13,763 bases of DNA, from NCBI GenBank assembly GCA_029007015.1, contig JAQXHB010000003.1, forward strand, positions 1 to 13,763. The letters are read 5' to 3'. The position numbers and the translations under genes were made by a program. The notes beneath the pieces were generated by a model. The model did not search any database. It saw nothing but the letters and a program-made list of their open reading frames with translations, and was not told the DNA's origin. Positions within the stretch are counted from its first letter, which is position 1. Every line of letters starts with the position of its first letter. Shown here in pieces: positions 13,742 to 13,763 of the stretch. This stretch comes from Bacillota bacterium (GTDB lineage Bacteria > Bacillota > Clostridia > Oscillospirales > Acutalibacteraceae).

Positions 13742-13763
13742 GCAATCAAAAGGTAAAGGGTCA

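Noticed and set aside
1..13763. A defence, mobile or biosynthetic island that could be an undescribed system
   Set aside because: All genes but two or three belong to well-known core families, in normal operons with matching style of promoters and start sites. There are no repeats, integrase, toxin-antitoxin pair or shift in base composition visible by eye.

Overview
The window is a stretch of core bacterial chromosome, most probably from a Gram-positive anaerobe of the class Clostridia (Oscillospirales/Ruminococcaceae-like). This rests on protein resemblance and layout: a GTP-type PEP carboxykinase close to clostridial forms, an archaeal/eukaryal-type ProRS with a Cys-rich C-terminus, a proofreading-deficient PolA, a YwlE-like phosphatase, an IscS-IscU pair, strong purine-rich ribosome binding sites, use of TTG and GTG starts, and AT-rich intergenic gaps with textbook sigma-A promoters. 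No tRNA, rRNA, CRISPR array, insertion sequence, phage gene or attachment site is visible. No gap exceeds about 165 bases, so the sequence is almost fully accounted for.

Layout, left to right. (1) Positions 1-138, minus strand: the N-terminus of a gene resembling clostridial F420-0:gamma-glutamyl ligase-like proteins, cut by the window edge, with its own promoter. (2) 236-667, minus: a VanZ-family membrane protein behind a perfect TTGACA-17-TATAAT promoter. (3) 815-2596, minus: GTP-dependent PEP carboxykinase (pckG) with its own promoter and a GC-rich terminator. (4) 2760-7146, minus: a tight four-gene operon polA, LMW/arginine phosphatase, rimI, tsaD, with overlaps or gaps of a few bases and TTG, GTG and TTG starts for the last three genes. 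(5) 7147-7267: a divergent promoter region. (6) 7268-9373, plus: an operon of a DusB-like tRNA-dihydrouridine synthase, a DUF2461 protein and ribonuclease HI, ending at a bidirectional terminator shared with the convergent gene. (7) 9473-11585, minus: proS followed by a Ser-rich single-pass membrane protein of unknown function. (8) 11738-11968, minus: acpP with a near-consensus promoter. (9) 12100-13730, minus: iscU preceded by iscS/nifS, whose promoter lies beyond the right edge.

Functionally the window covers DNA repair and replication (polA, rnhA), tRNA modification and charging (tsaD, dus, proS), N-terminal protein acetylation (rimI), Fe-S cluster assembly (iscS-iscU), fatty-acid carrier function (acpP) and the PEP/oxaloacetate node (pckG). 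I found no convincing undescribed system. The parts least explained are the Ser-rich membrane protein downstream of proS, the DUF2461 gene inside the dus-rnhA operon, the hairpin-dense leader of proS, and short palindromes next to two promoters.
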